From positions 1-64,000 of the forward strand of contig NZ_JAKNCJ010000010.1 of NCBI RefSeq assembly GCF_023509525.1: DNA of 64,000 nucleotides. Reading direction: 5' to 3'. This DNA comes from Brachybacterium equifaecis (GTDB lineage: Bacteria; Actinomycetota; Actinomycetes; Actinomycetales; Dermabacteraceae). Within the stretch, counting starts at the first letter, position 1. Each line of letters begins with the position of its first letter. The notes below the pieces were generated by a model, which saw only the letters and a program-made list of their open reading frames with translations, had not been told where the DNA came from and did no database searches. Shown here one piece after another: positions 56,127 through 64,000 of the stretch. A program made the translations under genes and the position numbers.

Positions 56127-57395
56127 TCAGTACTGGGCGAGGCCGGCGTACAGCGGCTTCGACTCGGCGAGCGCCTTCGTGCGACGCGCGAGGTCCTCCA
56201 CGCTCGCCCCGCCGGTCAGCGCCAGGGCGATGACATCGGCGATCTCGGCGAACTCGTCGGCCCCGAAGCCGCGGGTCGCGAGCGCCGGGGTGCCGATGCG
56301 CAGGCCCGAGGTGACGCGCGGGGGGCGGGGATCGTTCGGGACGGCGTTGCGGTTCACGGTGATGCCGACCTCGTGGAGGCGATCCTCGGCCTGCTGGCCG
56401 TCGAGCTCGCTGGCGACGAGGTCCACGAGCACCAGGTGCACATCGGTGCCGCCGGAGATGACCTTGATGCCGGCCTTCTTCGCGTCCTCGGCCTGGAGGC
56501 GCTCGGCGAGAGCCTTCGCGCCGTCGAGCGTGCGCTGCTGGCGGTTCTTGAACTCCTCGGTCGCGGCGACCTTCATCGCCACGGCCTTCGCAGCGATGAC
56601 GTGCATGAGGGGCCCGCCCTGCTGGCCGGGGAACACGGCGGAGTCGATCTTCTTCGCCCACTCCTCGGTGGAGAAGATCATGCCCGAGCGGGGGCCTGCG
56701 AGGGTCTTGTGGACGGTCGTGGAGACGACGTCCGCGTGCGGAATGGGGCTCGGGTGCAGGCCTGCGGCGACGAGACCCGCGAAGTGCGCCATGTCCACCC
56801 AGAGCTTGGCTCCGACCTCGTCGGCGATGGAGCGGAACGCCGCGAAGTCGAGCTGACGGGAGTAGGCCGACCAGCCGGCGACGATCACGTTCGGCTTCGC
56901 CTCGATCGCCTGCTCGCGCACCTTGTCCATGTCGAGGCGCCCGGTCGCGGTGTCGATCTCGTAGGCGGCGATGTCGTAGAGACGGCCCGAGAAGTTGATC
57001 TTCATGCCGTGGGTGAGGTGCCCGCCATGCGCGAGAGAGAGTCCCATCAGCGTGTCGCCGGGACGGGCGAGGGCATGCATGACCGCCGCGTTCGCGGTAG
57101 CGCCCGAGTGGGGCTGGACGTTCACGTGGTCGGCGCCGAAGAGGCTCTTCGCGCGGGAGATCGCGAGCTCCTCGGCGACGTCGACAACCTCGCAGCCGCC
57201 GTAGTAGCGCTTGCCGGGGTAGCCCTCGGCGTACTTGTTGGTGAGAACGGAGCCCTGCGCCTGGAGGACCGCGCGGGGCACGAAATTCTCCGAAGCGATC
57301 ATCTCCAGCGTCGACTGCTGGCGGGCGAGCTCGTCGTCCAGGACCCGGGCGATGTCGGGATCGAGATCGGCGATGGACTGGTCAGATAGGTTCAC
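56127..57395 (-). CDS. glyA: Serine hydroxymethyltransferase
   Basis: A 422-residue PLP enzyme interconverting serine and glycine with tetrahydrofolate. [38 protein letters not shown] and [20 protein letters not shown] form the N-terminal half; [17 protein letters not shown] and [17 protein letters not shown] hold the PLP Asp, His and Lys. The GTG start follows GGAGG by 4 nt. TAGGAT at 57484-57489 gives a leader of about 80 nt, in which I see no riboswitch fold. Confidence 0.97.
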   Translation of the reverse strand: MNLSDQSIADLDPDIARVLDDELARQQSTLEMIASENFVPRAVLQAQGSVLTNKYAEGYPGKRYYGGCEVVDVAEELAISRAKSLFGADHVNVQPHSGATANAAVMHALARPGDTLMGLSLAHGGHLTHGMKINFSGRLYDIAAYEIDTATGRLDMDKVREQAIEAKPNVIVAGWSAYSRQLDFAAFRSIADEVGAKLWVDMAHFAGLVAAGLHPSPIPHADVVSTTVHKTLAGPRSGMIFSTEEWAKKIDSAVFPGQQGGPLMHVIAAKAVAMKVAATEEFKNRQQRTLDGAKALAERLQAEDAKKAGIKVISGGTDVHLVLVDLVASELDGQQAEDRLHEVGITVNRNAVPNDPRPPRVTSGLRIGTPALATRGFGADEFAEIADVIALALTGGASVEDLARRTKALAESKPLYAGLAQY

Positions 57396-57483
57396 AGGGC
57401 CTCCAGGTGCGGGATCGGTCTCTGCGCGGCGTGCGAGCACGCGGCCGCGGGAGCTGCACGGTCATCATCGTCCGCGCCTCTCC

Positions 57484-57489
57484 ATCCTA
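57484..57489 (-). promoter_or_regulatory. putative -10 box for glyA
   Basis: TAGGAT on the minus strand, about 88 nt upstream of the GTG start. The 224-bp gap to murB holds nothing else I can identify. Confidence 0.35.
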
Positions 57490-57619
57490 GTGGCGCGGAT
57501 CATGCCGTGACCGGCGCGTTCAGGTTCCGACCGGGCATGGGATCCGTGGCTCCGGAGGCCGGCCCCGCTCCAAGCCGCACCCGGAGCGGGAGCTGCGCGC
57601 CGACGGGGAGCGCCCGGGC

Positions 57620-58738
57620 TCAGAGGTCGACGCCCCAGCGCACGGGCTCCGGCTCGAGATCGACGCCGAAGGCGGCACGCACTCCCGCCTGCACCGCGTG
57701 GGCGAGCTCGACGATGTCCTCGCTGCTCGCGCCGCCGCGGTTCGTCAGCGCCAGCGAATGCTTCGTCGACAGGCTCGCGCGGTCCGAGACCGAGAAGCCC
57801 CGCTCGAAGCCCGCGCGGCTGATGAGCCAGGCGGCGCTGGTCTTGACGAGCCCCTCCCCCGCGTCGAAGCGCGGCGCATCGGCAGGCAGCGCCGCCGCCT
57901 GCGCAGCAGGAAGGATGGGGTTGGTGAAGAAGCTCCCGGCGCTCCAGGTGTCGTGATCCGCGGGATCCAGCACCATGCCCTTGGAGCCGCGGATCTCGAG
58001 GACGGCCTCGCGCAGCCGCTGCATCGGGACCCTCGCTCCGGCCTCGACACCGAGATGCTCGGCGAGCTGGCCGAAGCGGACGGGCTGGCTCAGATTCCCG
58101 ACCGCGTGCTGGAAGGTCACCGCGAGCACGACGTATCGCCCGGTCGGCGAGGGCACAGGGCCCGCATACGGGGTGCGCTTGAAGATGCTGGTGCGGTAGC
58201 CGAAGCGGCAGTCGTCGGCGAAGAAGGTCTTCACCGCCCCGCGCTCGCGATCCCAGGTGCGCACGCGGGAGATGGTCTGGGAGACCTCCTGGCCGTAGGC
58301 GCCGACGTTCTGGATCGGCGTGGCCCCCACGGATCCGGGGATGCCCGAGAGCGCTTCGATGCCGATCATCCCGCGGGTGACGGCGTACTGGACCGCGCGG
58401 TCCCAGCTGGTCCCGGCGAAGTGCTCGGCGATCGCTCCCCCGCAGCTCGCTTCGAGCGGGGAGAGATCCTCGGCATCAACCGACGGCGAGCCGGACGGCC
58501 CCACCTCGCAGGTCGCGTCGAGCACCGGGGCGGACTGCGGGTCGCGCACCAGCACGACCGTGCCCTCGAACGGGGCGTCGGAGGCGAGGAGGTTCGAGCC
58601 GCCGCCGAGCACGAGCAGCGGGCTGCCCTCGGCGTCGGCCGTGGAGACGGCCTCGATCAGCTCTGCCTCGCTGCGCACTTCCACCAGGTCGGTGACGGGA
58701 CCGCCGACGCGCAGGGTCGTGAGATCCGCGAGCCTCAT
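57620..58738 (-). CDS. murB: UDP-N-acetylmuramate dehydrogenase
   Basis: A 372-residue flavoenzyme reducing UDP-GlcNAc-enolpyruvate to UDP-MurNAc for peptidoglycan. LTTLRVGGPVTDLVEVRSEA, VLGGGSNLLASDAPFEGTVV (FAD), GIEALSGIPGSVGATPIQNV and GAYGQEVSQTISRVRTWDRE are conserved, and SAGSFFTNPILP has the catalytic serine. It is a long actinobacterial version. The start overlaps the stop of the hadB-like gene by 4 bp. Confidence 0.95.
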   Translation of the reverse strand: MRLADLTTLRVGGPVTDLVEVRSEAELIEAVSTADAEGSPLLVLGGGSNLLASDAPFEGTVVLVRDPQSAPVLDATCEVGPSGSPSVDAEDLSPLEASCGGAIAEHFAGTSWDRAVQYAVTRGMIGIEALSGIPGSVGATPIQNVGAYGQEVSQTISRVRTWDRERGAVKTFFADDCRFGYRTSIFKRTPYAGPVPSPTGRYVVLAVTFQHAVGNLSQPVRFGQLAEHLGVEAGARVPMQRLREAVLEIRGSKGMVLDPADHDTWSAGSFFTNPILPAAQAAALPADAPRFDAGEGLVKTSAAWLISRAGFERGFSVSDRASLSTKHSLALTNRGGASSEDIVELAHAVQAGVRAAFGVDLEPEPVRWGVDL

Positions 58739-59247
58739 GCTCCTGCTCCGTGCGCGGCCTCGGCGCCGGCACCGGCGGCGCCGTTCTCGTCGGCCGTCCC
58801 TGGCTGGTGGACCGTCCCCGGCAGCGCGACCACGGCGCGCGCCTTGCCCAGCACCTTCGCGCCGCCGGACTCCGCGGTGAGGTCGAGCTCCGCGGTCCCG
58901 GCGGCGGCGTCGATGCCGCGCACGGTCACCGTGACGAGGAGCGCAGCCGCTCCGAGGGCCGGAACGGGGACGGGCTTGGTGAAGCGGGTCGAGTAGCTGC
59001 GGATCGCCGCGGGGTCGCCGATGGCATCGGTGACGACGGTGATCGCGGTGCCCATGGTGAGCATGCCGTGGGCGATTACTCCTGGCAGGCCCACCTGCTC
59101 GGCGACGGCGTCGTTGTAGTGGATCGCGTTGAAGTCGCCGGAGGCGCCCGCGTAGCGCACGAGGGTGTCGCGGGTGATGGCGATCTCGCGGGAGGCGAGG
59201 ACCTGACCGACCTCGAGGTCCGACAGGCTGAGTACGGGGTTCGTCAT
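58735..59247 (-). CDS. MaoC-type (R)-hydratase/dehydratase, HadB-like
   Basis: A 170-residue hot-dog fold protein. LEVGQVLASREIAITRDTLV is the family start; YAGASGDFNAIHYNDAVAEQ has the hydratase-type Asp and His; GVIAHGMLTMGTAITVVTDA follows. The last 25 residues are Ala/Gly-rich. In mycobacteria the neighbouring pair HadA/HadB dehydrates fatty-acid intermediates; that role is inferred here since no mycolate genes are in view. GAAGGA precedes the ATG, and murB follows with a 4-bp overlap. Confidence 0.88.
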   Translation of the reverse strand: MTNPVLSLSDLEVGQVLASREIAITRDTLVRYAGASGDFNAIHYNDAVAEQVGLPGVIAHGMLTMGTAITVVTDAIGDPAAIRSYSTRFTKPVPVPALGAAALLVTVTVRGIDAAAGTAELDLTAESGGAKVLGKARAVVALPGTVHQPGTADENGAAGAGAEAAHGAGA

Positions 59248-59281
59248 GAGGGGGATCCTTCGTCCGATGCCTGGTTGCCGG

Positions 59282-59731
59282 TCACTCGCCGCGCACGACG
59301 AGGCTGGAGCGCACGGTCGCCACGGGCGCGCCGTCCGGATCCGCCATGTCCACGCGCGTGGAGATCATGCTGTGCCCGCCGGCGCTGCGGATCGATTCCA
59401 CGGTGAGCACCGGCACGAGCTGGTCGCCGGCGACGACGGGGCGATGCAGCACGAATCCCTCCTCGCCGTGGACCACGCGGCTGAAGTCGATGCCCGCGGC
59501 GGGATCGGCGATGTACTCAGCCTCCGTCTCCTGAGCGAGCGAGACCAGGAAGGTCGGCGGCGCGACCAGGCCCGCATAGCCGGCGGCCGCAGCGGCGTCG
59601 GGGTCCGTGTGCAGGGGGTGGTCGGCGCCCGTCGCCCGTGCGAACTCTGCGATCTTCGCAGCCGAGACGGTGTGCACGGGCCCCTCGGGGTAGGTGCGAC
59701 CGGCGAAGCCGGGGTCAGGGGTGGGGCTCAT
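59282..59731 (-). CDS. MaoC N-terminal-type dehydratase, HadA-like
   Basis: A 149-residue hot-dog protein: VSAAKIAEFARATGADHPLH, VAPPTFLVSLAQETEAEYIA, and VVHGEEGFVLHRPVVAGDQL are the FAS1_DH/HadA pattern, which lacks the catalytic Asp-His set and pairs with a HadB-like partner. That partner is encoded 34 bp downstream. CAGGAG lies 6 nt before the ATG. It sits between rpmG and hadB, the usual actinobacterial order. Confidence 0.87.
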   Translation of the reverse strand: MSPTPDPGFAGRTYPEGPVHTVSAAKIAEFARATGADHPLHTDPDAAAAAGYAGLVAPPTFLVSLAQETEAEYIADPAAGIDFSRVVHGEEGFVLHRPVVAGDQLVPVLTVESIRSAGGHSMISTRVDMADPDGAPVATVRSSLVVRGE

Positions 59732-59903
59732 CTCAGGCTCCTGCAGGGTGGACGGCAGACGGATCGGGATCGCTCTTCATCGCATCCCCGGCGGCGCGCG
59801 GCGCACGCGGCGCGAGCCCGAGGGCGATGCGACCTGACCATCCTGCCACCGCATGCCGACAATCCGCGCTCTGGGGCGCAGGGGGGAGTGCGAGTCCGGA
59901 CAG

Positions 59904-59941
59904 CACGAGAGCCACCCGGATCGCTCCGGGTGGCTCTCGTG
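59904..59941. terminator. hairpin terminator downstream of rpmG
   Basis: A perfect 17-bp stem with a TCGC loop, 21 bp after the rpmG stop, in the 230-bp gap before the hadA-like gene. The rest of the gap holds nothing I recognise. Confidence 0.8.
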
Positions 59942-59961
59942 GTGCGTCTGCGCAGATCCGC

Positions 59962-60132
59962 TCAGCGGGTCTCGCGGTGCTGGGTCTGCTTGCCGCAGGT
60001 CGGGCAGAACTTCGACAGCTCAAGACGATCCGGCGTGTTGCGACGGTTCTTCTTGGTGATGTAGTTGCGCGACTTGCACTCGGTGCAGGCCATCGTGATC
60101 TTGGGACGCACGTCAGAGCTCTTGCTGGCCAC
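59962..60132 (-). CDS. rpmG: Ribosomal protein L33 (zinc-binding form)
   Basis: A 56-residue L33. [20 protein letters not shown] and [18 protein letters not shown] carry two CxxC pairs (C16, C19, C43, C46) that bind zinc. The GTG start opens the standard N-terminus ([10 protein letters not shown]). It lies just downstream of three tRNA genes, a common actinobacterial arrangement, and ends at a strong hairpin. Confidence 0.97.
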   Translation of the reverse strand: MASKSSDVRPKITMACTECKSRNYITKKNRRNTPDRLELSKFCPTCGKQTQHRETR

Positions 60133-60222
60133 TGCTCGCCTCTTTTCGTCCTGGGGGCGCGCACTGCGCGCCGCGTGGTCCCCGATGGGGATGGTCGTGA
60201 TGCACTCCGGAGTGAACCGGCG

Positions 60223-60299
60223 TGGTACCGAGGGCGGGGATCGAACCCGCGACCTCACGATTATGAGTCGTGCGCTCTAACCGTCTGAGCTACCCCGGC
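60223..60299 (-). tRNA. tRNA-Met (CAT), elongator
   Basis: It folds as a standard cloverleaf: acceptor GCCGGGG, D arm with GCTCAGACGGTTAGAGC, anticodon loop CTCATAA, T arm GCGGGTTCGATCCCCGC, and an encoded CCA end (60223-60225). The anticodon stem lacks the GGG/CCC pairs of the initiator, so it is an elongator. Confidence 0.95.
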
Positions 60300-60312
60300 A
60301 CGATCGCTGAGA

Positions 60313-60341
60313 CGCCCCGATCTCGAGATGAGATCGGGGCG
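60313..60341 (-). terminator. hairpin between tRNA-Thr and tRNA-Met
   Basis: A 12-bp stem (CGCCCCGATCTC with its complement) around GAGAT. It could end some transcripts after tRNA-Thr or act as a processing site. Confidence 0.5.
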
Positions 60342-60354
60342 ACGCATCGATCAG

Positions 60355-60427
60355 AGCCCTGAAAGGGAATCGAACCCTTGACCTTCTCCTTACCATGGAG
60401 ATGCTCTGCCGACTGAGCTATCAGGGC
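60355..60427 (-). tRNA. tRNA-Thr (GGT)
   Basis: Acceptor GCCCTGA pairs with TCAGGGC; the anticodon loop is ATGGTAA (GGT) on a TCTCC/GGAGA stem; the T loop is TTCGATT. It has no encoded CCA. Confidence 0.95.
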
Positions 60428-60529
60428 GGGCCCCGAAGACTTTACCGGCTCACTCCCGGGGGAGCAAACCGCAGGTCATCCTCGGTGCCAGGGATCACAC
60501 GCCCCTAAGGGGCAATGCGAACCCCGGCG

Positions 60530-60611
60530 TGGCAGGTGAGGGATTCGAACCCCCGAAGGCAGAGCCAGCTGATTTACAGTCAGATCCCTTTGGCCGCTTG
60601 GGTAACCTGCC
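60530..60611 (-). tRNA. tRNA-Tyr (GTA)
   Basis: A class II tRNA with a long variable arm: acceptor GGCAGGT/ACCTGCC, anticodon loop CTGTAAA on a CTGA/TCAG stem, and an extra arm before the T stem. It has no encoded CCA. Confidence 0.95.
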
Positions 60612-60913
60612 GAGTGGCGACCGATCGCATCAGCGCTCTTGCGAACTCTGCTGCTCTCGGACCTGGACTAGCATACTGGCGTCACCGCGGTGGTGCGAAC
60701 CAGATCGGCGCCCGGAGGGCATGACGCTCCTCACAAGGCTCTGACCTGCGATTCCATCGCCTGCGGGGAGGGTCGACCCTCGTACGCCCCGCCGTCTCGC
60801 GGCGCCGCTCGCTCCGCAGGCGCGCTGCGGCTGCGCGACCCCCGACCGGAAGTCCGGCCAGCAGGCCGCACCCCCACGACCGCACCCCCACGACCGCCCA
60901 GGAGGCACCACTC
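60612..60913. promoter_or_regulatory. 302-bp gene-free gap between tRNA-Tyr and yajQ with overlapping divergent -10 boxes
   Basis: No gene was found. At 60669-60675 one short stretch reads TAGCAT forward and TATGCT in reverse, so the tRNA cluster and yajQ may share a divergent promoter region. The rest is GC-rich, with AGGAGG just before the yajQ start. Confidence 0.35.
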
Positions 60914-61402
60914 ATGGCAGATTCCTCGTTCGACATCGTCAGCAAGCTCGACCGCCAGGAGGTCGACAACGCGGTGAACCAGGCTTCCAAGGAGGTCGGC
61001 CAGCGCTTCGACTTCCGCGGCACCGGCGCCTCCGTCTCCCTCAGCGGCGAGGAGATCGTCATGGTCGCCAACGCGGAGGAGCGCGTCCTCGCCGTCCTCG
61101 ACGTGCTGCAGTCCAAGCTCATCCGCCGCGGGCTCTCCCTGAAGAGCCTGGATGTGGGCGAGCCCAAGCAGTCCGGCAAGGAGGTGCGCCTGGTCGCCGG
61201 CCTCAAGGAAGGCATCAGCTCCGAGGACGCCAAGAAGATCTCGAAGATCATCCGCGACGAGGGCCCTAAGGGCGTCAAGCCCCTGATCCAGGGCGACGAG
61301 CTGCGGGTGACCAGCAAGAGCCGCGACGATCTGCAGGAGATCATCGCGCTGCTGAAGAAGAAGGATCTGGACGTCGCGCTCCAGTTCGTCAACTACCGCT
61401 GA
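60914..61402 (+). CDS. YajQ family nucleotide-binding protein
   Basis: A 162-residue YajQ/DUF520 protein. [20 protein letters not shown] and [13 protein letters not shown] open it; [20 protein letters not shown] and [20 protein letters not shown] end it, giving the two-ferredoxin-like fold. Some relatives bind cyclic di-GMP and adjust gene expression; others are only known to bind nucleotides, so the role here is open. AGGAGG lies 8 nt before the ATG. A 23-bp hairpin follows. Confidence 0.93.
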   Translation: MADSSFDIVSKLDRQEVDNAVNQASKEVGQRFDFRGTGASVSLSGEEIVMVANAEERVLAVLDVLQSKLIRRGLSLKSLDVGEPKQSGKEVRLVAGLKEGISSEDAKKISKIIRDEGPKGVKPLIQGDELRVTSKSRDDLQEIIALLKKKDLDVALQFVNYR

Positions 61403-61444
61403 TCGGAGCGGGTCGCTCTCGCATCCAGCGGAGCGGCTGCGGCA

Positions 61445-61493
61445 GACGGACGGGGGCTGCGACGCTGCATCAGCGTCGCAGCCCCCGTCCGTC
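61445..61493. terminator. bidirectional hairpin terminator after yajQ
   Basis: A perfect 23-bp inverted repeat with a CAT loop, the longest stem in the window, between convergent yajQ and the VOC gene. Confidence 0.85.
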
Positions 61494-61520
61494 ATCCGAC
61501 GCGGAGTGGGCTGACCTCGG

Positions 61521-62066
61521 TCAGCTCTCGTGCGCGGGCCGTGGCATCCACACCGGGGCCTGCGAGTCCTGCGGGTAGTAGTGGCCGCCCGGGATCGTCT
61601 GGAGCTCGATGAGCATTCCCCACGGAGCCCGCACGTAGACGCTGCCGGTGCCCTCGGTGTCCTCGTAGCGGCTGTTCTCATGGATCTCGGAGAGCGGCTC
61701 CCCTCCCGCCGCGACCAGTCGATCACGGCAGCCCTCGATGTCATCGCAGTACAGCGAGATGTGGTTCAGCCCGAGATCCGCCAGGCCCGCAGCGGCGCGC
61801 TGCTCGCCGGTGATCTCGAACAGCTCCAGTCCAGGACCGCCCCCGATCACCACGAACCTCTGGCGGCGGATCGCGGCCCCGTCGGGGAGCCCGAGCTGAC
61901 GCTCGACCTCCGGACCCTCCCGGGGATCATCCTGCGGGGTGAGGCCGTCGTAGGAGACCTTCGCCCCGAGCCCCTCGACGAGGAACGTCGTGGCGGCCTC
62001 GAGATCGGGGACGGTGACGCCGATGTGCTGGATACCGCGCGGGCGAGGTCTGTTCTCCGAAGTCAT
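61521..62066 (-). CDS. VOC (glyoxalase/dioxygenase) superfamily protein
   Basis: A 181-residue metal-fold protein with two VOC repeats. GIQHIGVTVPDLEAATTFLV holds a first His; LGLNHISLYCDDIEGCRDRL a second; SVYVRAPWGMLIELQTIPGG the C-terminal Glu. Enzymes of this fold isomerise, open rings, or give resistance; the substrate cannot be told. TAGAGT 6 nt before the ATG suggests a leaderless message, separate from the WXG100 genes 50 bp away. Confidence 0.83.
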   Translation of the reverse strand: MTSENRPRPRGIQHIGVTVPDLEAATTFLVEGLGAKVSYDGLTPQDDPREGPEVERQLGLPDGAAIRRQRFVVIGGGPGLELFEITGEQRAAAGLADLGLNHISLYCDDIEGCRDRLVAAGGEPLSEIHENSRYEDTEGTGSVYVRAPWGMLIELQTIPGGHYYPQDSQAPVWMPRPAHES

Positions 62067-62072
62067 GCCTCG

Positions 62073-62078
62073 ACTCTA
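62073..62078 (-). promoter_or_regulatory. putative -10 box, VOC gene
   Basis: TAGAGT, 6 nt before the ATG at 62066. Confidence 0.4.
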
Positions 62079-62119
62079 TCGGCGGGGAACTGGAGACTCC
62101 CGAAAGCCCCCTGCATTGC

Positions 62120-62386
62120 TCAGCTCGCCGAGGCCTGGTCCTGCTGCTCGGCGTGCTGCAGGAGCTGCTCTCCCTTCTCGGTGATCGCCTGGACCAGCGG
62201 GTCGATGGTCTGAGCGATGAAGCCATGCCAGTCTCCGACGAAGGTCTCGCGGTCCGGGCCGATCCATTCGACGCTCTCGACGGCTCCGCGCAGCGCGCTG
62301 AAGGCGCCCTGGATCGCGGTTCCGGCCGTCTTCACGGCCGCGGCGGTGCCGCGTCCGGCTTCGGGGTCCATTCCTTGGAAGTTCAT
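62120..62386 (-). CDS. WXG100 family protein (type VII secretion substrate)
   Basis: An 88-residue helical hairpin with the WxG turn at W41-G43 (VEWIGPD) and a Glu/Gln-rich C-terminal helix ending EQQDQASAS. WXG100 proteins leave the cell as dimers through type VII machines driven by an FtsK/SpoIIIE ATPase, which is encoded just upstream. AAGGAG lies 6 nt before the ATG. A second WXG100 gene of equal length is directly upstream, so the two may pair. Confidence 0.88.
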   Translation of the reverse strand: MNFQGMDPEAGRGTAAAVKTAGTAIQGAFSALRGAVESVEWIGPDRETFVGDWHGFIAQTIDPLVQAITEKGEQLLQHAEQQDQASAS

Positions 62387-62461
62387 GCGTCGCTCCTTGT
62401 GCGTGGTGCTGGGGTGAGTTCCCCTTCGCGGCGGTCGACGCCGTCAGGGGCAGTGCGGTGC

Positions 62462-62479
62462 GGGCCGCGGCTGCGGCCC
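62462..62479 (-). terminator. small hairpin between the two WXG100 genes
   Basis: A 7-bp stem (GGGCCGC with its complement) and GGCT loop in the 161-bp gap. It may trim or attenuate the transcript; weak support. Confidence 0.3.
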
Positions 62480-62547
62480 TACGGGAAGAGGGCGCCGACG
62501 CGGGTTCATGCTGAGCCGCGGTCCCGGTCGGCGACGACGATCCGGTC

Positions 62548-62814
62548 TCAGCTCGCGGAGGCCTCCCGCTGCTGGACTGCGTTGCTGCGGGCCCGCGCAG
62601 CGAGCTCCTGCGCCCCGCTCACGGCCTGGCGCATGAGCGTGCCCACCTCGTCCTCGAACCGGCTGCGAAACGCTGTCGCGTCCTCACCGGTCCACTCGAG
62701 CTCGCCGAGGCGGCCGCGCGCTTCCTCGTAGCGGGTCTGGACCTCCTGCGAGGCGGTGTCGATCTGCTGGGCCATCGCGTCGACGGCCTCAGGGATCATG
62801 CCCTTCTTCGGCAT
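62548..62814 (-). CDS. WXG100 family protein (type VII secretion substrate)
   Basis: An 88-residue helical hairpin: two helices around the turn LEWTGEDATAF (W41-G43), with a Gln/Ala-rich second helix ending REASAS. Size and turn match EsxA/EsxB-like proteins. GAGGAG lies 6 nt before the ATG. It lies between the ATPase gene and the other WXG100 gene, all in the same direction, as in small type VII loci. Confidence 0.9.
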   Translation of the reverse strand: MPKKGMIPEAVDAMAQQIDTASQEVQTRYEEARGRLGELEWTGEDATAFRSRFEDEVGTLMRQAVSGAQELAARARSNAVQQREASAS

Positions 62815-62993
62815 CGTGTGCTCCTCTCATGGCGTCTGACAAGTGGTGGGCGCTCGATCGGCCTGCGGGGCGGAGGACGCCGCTCCATCCCCTCCGCTCG
62901 AGCGCTGCCCTCACCCTAGGAACGCCGGCGATTCGGGTGCGATGGCCGGGTCGAGAATGTGGAGATCCCGCGCTGGACAAGCAGATGTGCTGG

Positions 62994-64000
62994 TCAGCGC
63001 GTCGCACGCGAGTCCTCCCCACCGGCGGGCAGGGGCGAGGTTCCCGCAGGGAGCGCCACCTGGAGCGCGACCGACGTGCCCCTGGCGATGAGCAGGCCCC
63101 GCCCCGGCGGGAGCACTCGCTGTGCACTGCGCGAGGTGGTCGCTCCGAGCAGCTGCTCGGGCTCGCCTTCTGCAGGATGCAGCAGGAGTCCGCGGCGGGC
63201 GCTGCGGAACGGCTGGGCGAGAGCATGGCTCTGAAACCAGGCGGAGGACTCCGCCTCGCCCAGCACGAGGTGGCCCTCGCGCGCGCAGTCTCGGATCAGC
63301 GCCTCCACCGCCGTCTGGGCGGGCGTGCCGGCAAGGTCCATCAGCCCGTCGATGAAGACGGCGAGCCTCCCCTCCCTGACCTCTCCCGCGGCGATCGCCG
63401 TGCTGAGAGCGGCGGCGAGCGCCGCGCACTGCTCGGCGTCCACCGCTTCCGCGTCCCACAGGGGCAGCTTCGCCAGCGGGCTGGCCCGCGCCGCGAGCCG
63501 CACGCGGCGCATGTCGGGCCGTCGGTGCAGAGCCGCCTCCGCGATGGTGCGCACGGCGGTGGTGCGACCGGAGCCTCGGGGGCCCGAGACAAGACAGAGC
63601 CCTCGCGGATCGATCTCGACGGGCTCGAGAGTGTCCTCGGCGACGCCGATCGGGAGGCCCGGAGGGCTCCCATTCTCGGCCCGGGGGCAGCGCTCGATCT
63701 CGCGCCAGGATATGCGGGAGGGCAGTCGCGGCACGCCCGGTGCGGGTCGCACCCCCGCCTCTCGCATCTCGGCGGCGAGCGCGCTGATCGCCTCCGCCTG
63801 CGCGGCGAGGCTCGCGCTCCCGCCCGCAGCTCCGATCTGCACCTCGCTCCCTTGGAGGAATCCGCGCCCTGGAGGCGAATCCGGGTGCAGACCGGCACTT
63901 CCCCGGCCGGCCACCGGCGAATCCTCATCCGATGCCGCTCGATGCACCAGACGGTGCTGCATGCAGGAGGCGAGCGCCGCGGGCAGCGCGCCGGAGCGGT
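62994..64000 (-). CDS. FtsK/SpoIIIE-type ATPase, C-terminal part (EccC-like), cut by window end
   Basis: At least 335 residues of the 3' end; the gene continues beyond 64000. PAALASCMQHRLVHRAASDED and GFLQGSEVQIGA are the FtsK/SpoIIIE segment before the last ATPase domain. That domain has a degenerate Walker A, GPRGSGRTTAV, with Arg for Lys, and RLAVFIDGLMDLAG in the Walker B place, as in the inactive later domains of EccC. Together with two WXG100 genes it indicates a type VII-like secretion ATPase. The ATG at 63962 is internal, not a start. Confidence 0.82.
   Translation of the reverse strand, partial: RSGALPAALASCMQHRLVHRAASDEDSPVAGRGSAGLHPDSPPGRGFLQGSEVQIGAAGGSASLAAQAEAISALAAEMREAGVRPAPGVPRLPSRISWREIERCPRAENGSPPGLPIGVAEDTLEPVEIDPRGLCLVSGPRGSGRTTAVRTIAEAALHRRPDMRRVRLAARASPLAKLPLWDAEAVDAEQCAALAAALSTAIAAGEVREGRLAVFIDGLMDLAGTPAQTAVEALIRDCAREGHLVLGEAESSAWFQSHALAQPFRSARRGLLLHPAEGEPEQLLGATTSRSAQRVLPPGRGLLIARGTSVALQVALPAGTSPLPAGGEDSRATR

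Noticed and set aside
57396-57480. Possible riboswitch in the glyA leader
   Set aside because: The leader is long enough for regulation, but I could not recognise a glycine, SAM or folate riboswitch core.
60223-60299. Initiator tRNA-fMet
   Set aside because: The anticodon stem lacks the three G-C pairs of initiators and the acceptor has a G-U first pair, so it is an elongator.

Overview
The window is 64 kb of very GC-rich DNA from an actinobacterial chromosome, most likely order Micrococcales. Gene content and order look like a Brachybacterium-type Dermabacteraceae genome, but that genus call is an inference. The grounds are the arrangement birA / class III adenylate cyclase / purK-purE beside an actinobacterial acyl-CoA carboxylase (biotinylated alpha, beta and small epsilon subunits), the order murB-hadB-hadA-rpmG-tRNA, a WXG100/FtsK-type secretion locus, and many genes with a -10 box 6-8 nt before the start codon and little or no Shine-Dalgarno sequence. 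Coding density is high; only the 302 bp between tRNA-Tyr and yajQ exceeds 300 bp without a gene.

Layout. 1-618: decayed IS5-type transposase. 641-1180: acetyltransferase. 1254-18553: cell-surface polysaccharide locus with four GT4-like genes (one a fusion of two domains), two GT2 genes, an ABC exporter, a Nudix-like membrane protein, a large polytopic membrane protein, and an oxidoreductase / aminotransferase / hexapeptide N-acetyltransferase trio that fits synthesis of a 2,3-diacetamido-2,3-dideoxy-uronic acid. 18564-24602: purE, purK, a two-component system, an adenylate cyclase and biotin protein ligase. 24718-32740: acyl-CoA carboxylase genes around a RecQ helicase, a DUF885 hydrolase and a Maf protein.

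32828-47804: LpdA-type quinone reductase, then a nucleoside and sugar-phosphate salvage block: purine nucleoside phosphorylase, phosphohexomutase-family enzyme, deoC, a kinase-Nudix fusion, deoA, cdd and a BMP-type nucleoside ABC importer. 47995-50473: M20 amidohydrolase and mannose-1-phosphate guanylyltransferase. 50678-54112: sdhCDAB. 54196-60132: exonuclease III, folD, glyA, murB, two hot-dog dehydratase-like proteins and rpmG. 60223-60611: tRNA-Met, tRNA-Thr and tRNA-Tyr. 60914-64000: yajQ, a VOC protein, two WXG100 proteins and the 3' end of an FtsK/SpoIIIE-type ATPase gene cut by the window edge.

How it fits together. The importer brings in nucleosides; cdd, deoA, deoC and the phosphorylase/mutase pair turn them into bases and central-metabolism sugars. 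birA supplies the ligase that biotinylates the carboxylase alpha subunit. manC makes GDP-mannose that the glycosyltransferases could use. Strong hairpins close most convergent gene pairs. No clear-cut novel system stands out; the best leads are the polysaccharide locus with its duplicated glycosyltransferases, the membrane protein with a degenerate Nudix box, the kinase-Nudix fusion lacking a normal Walker A serine, and the window-edge type VII-like locus.
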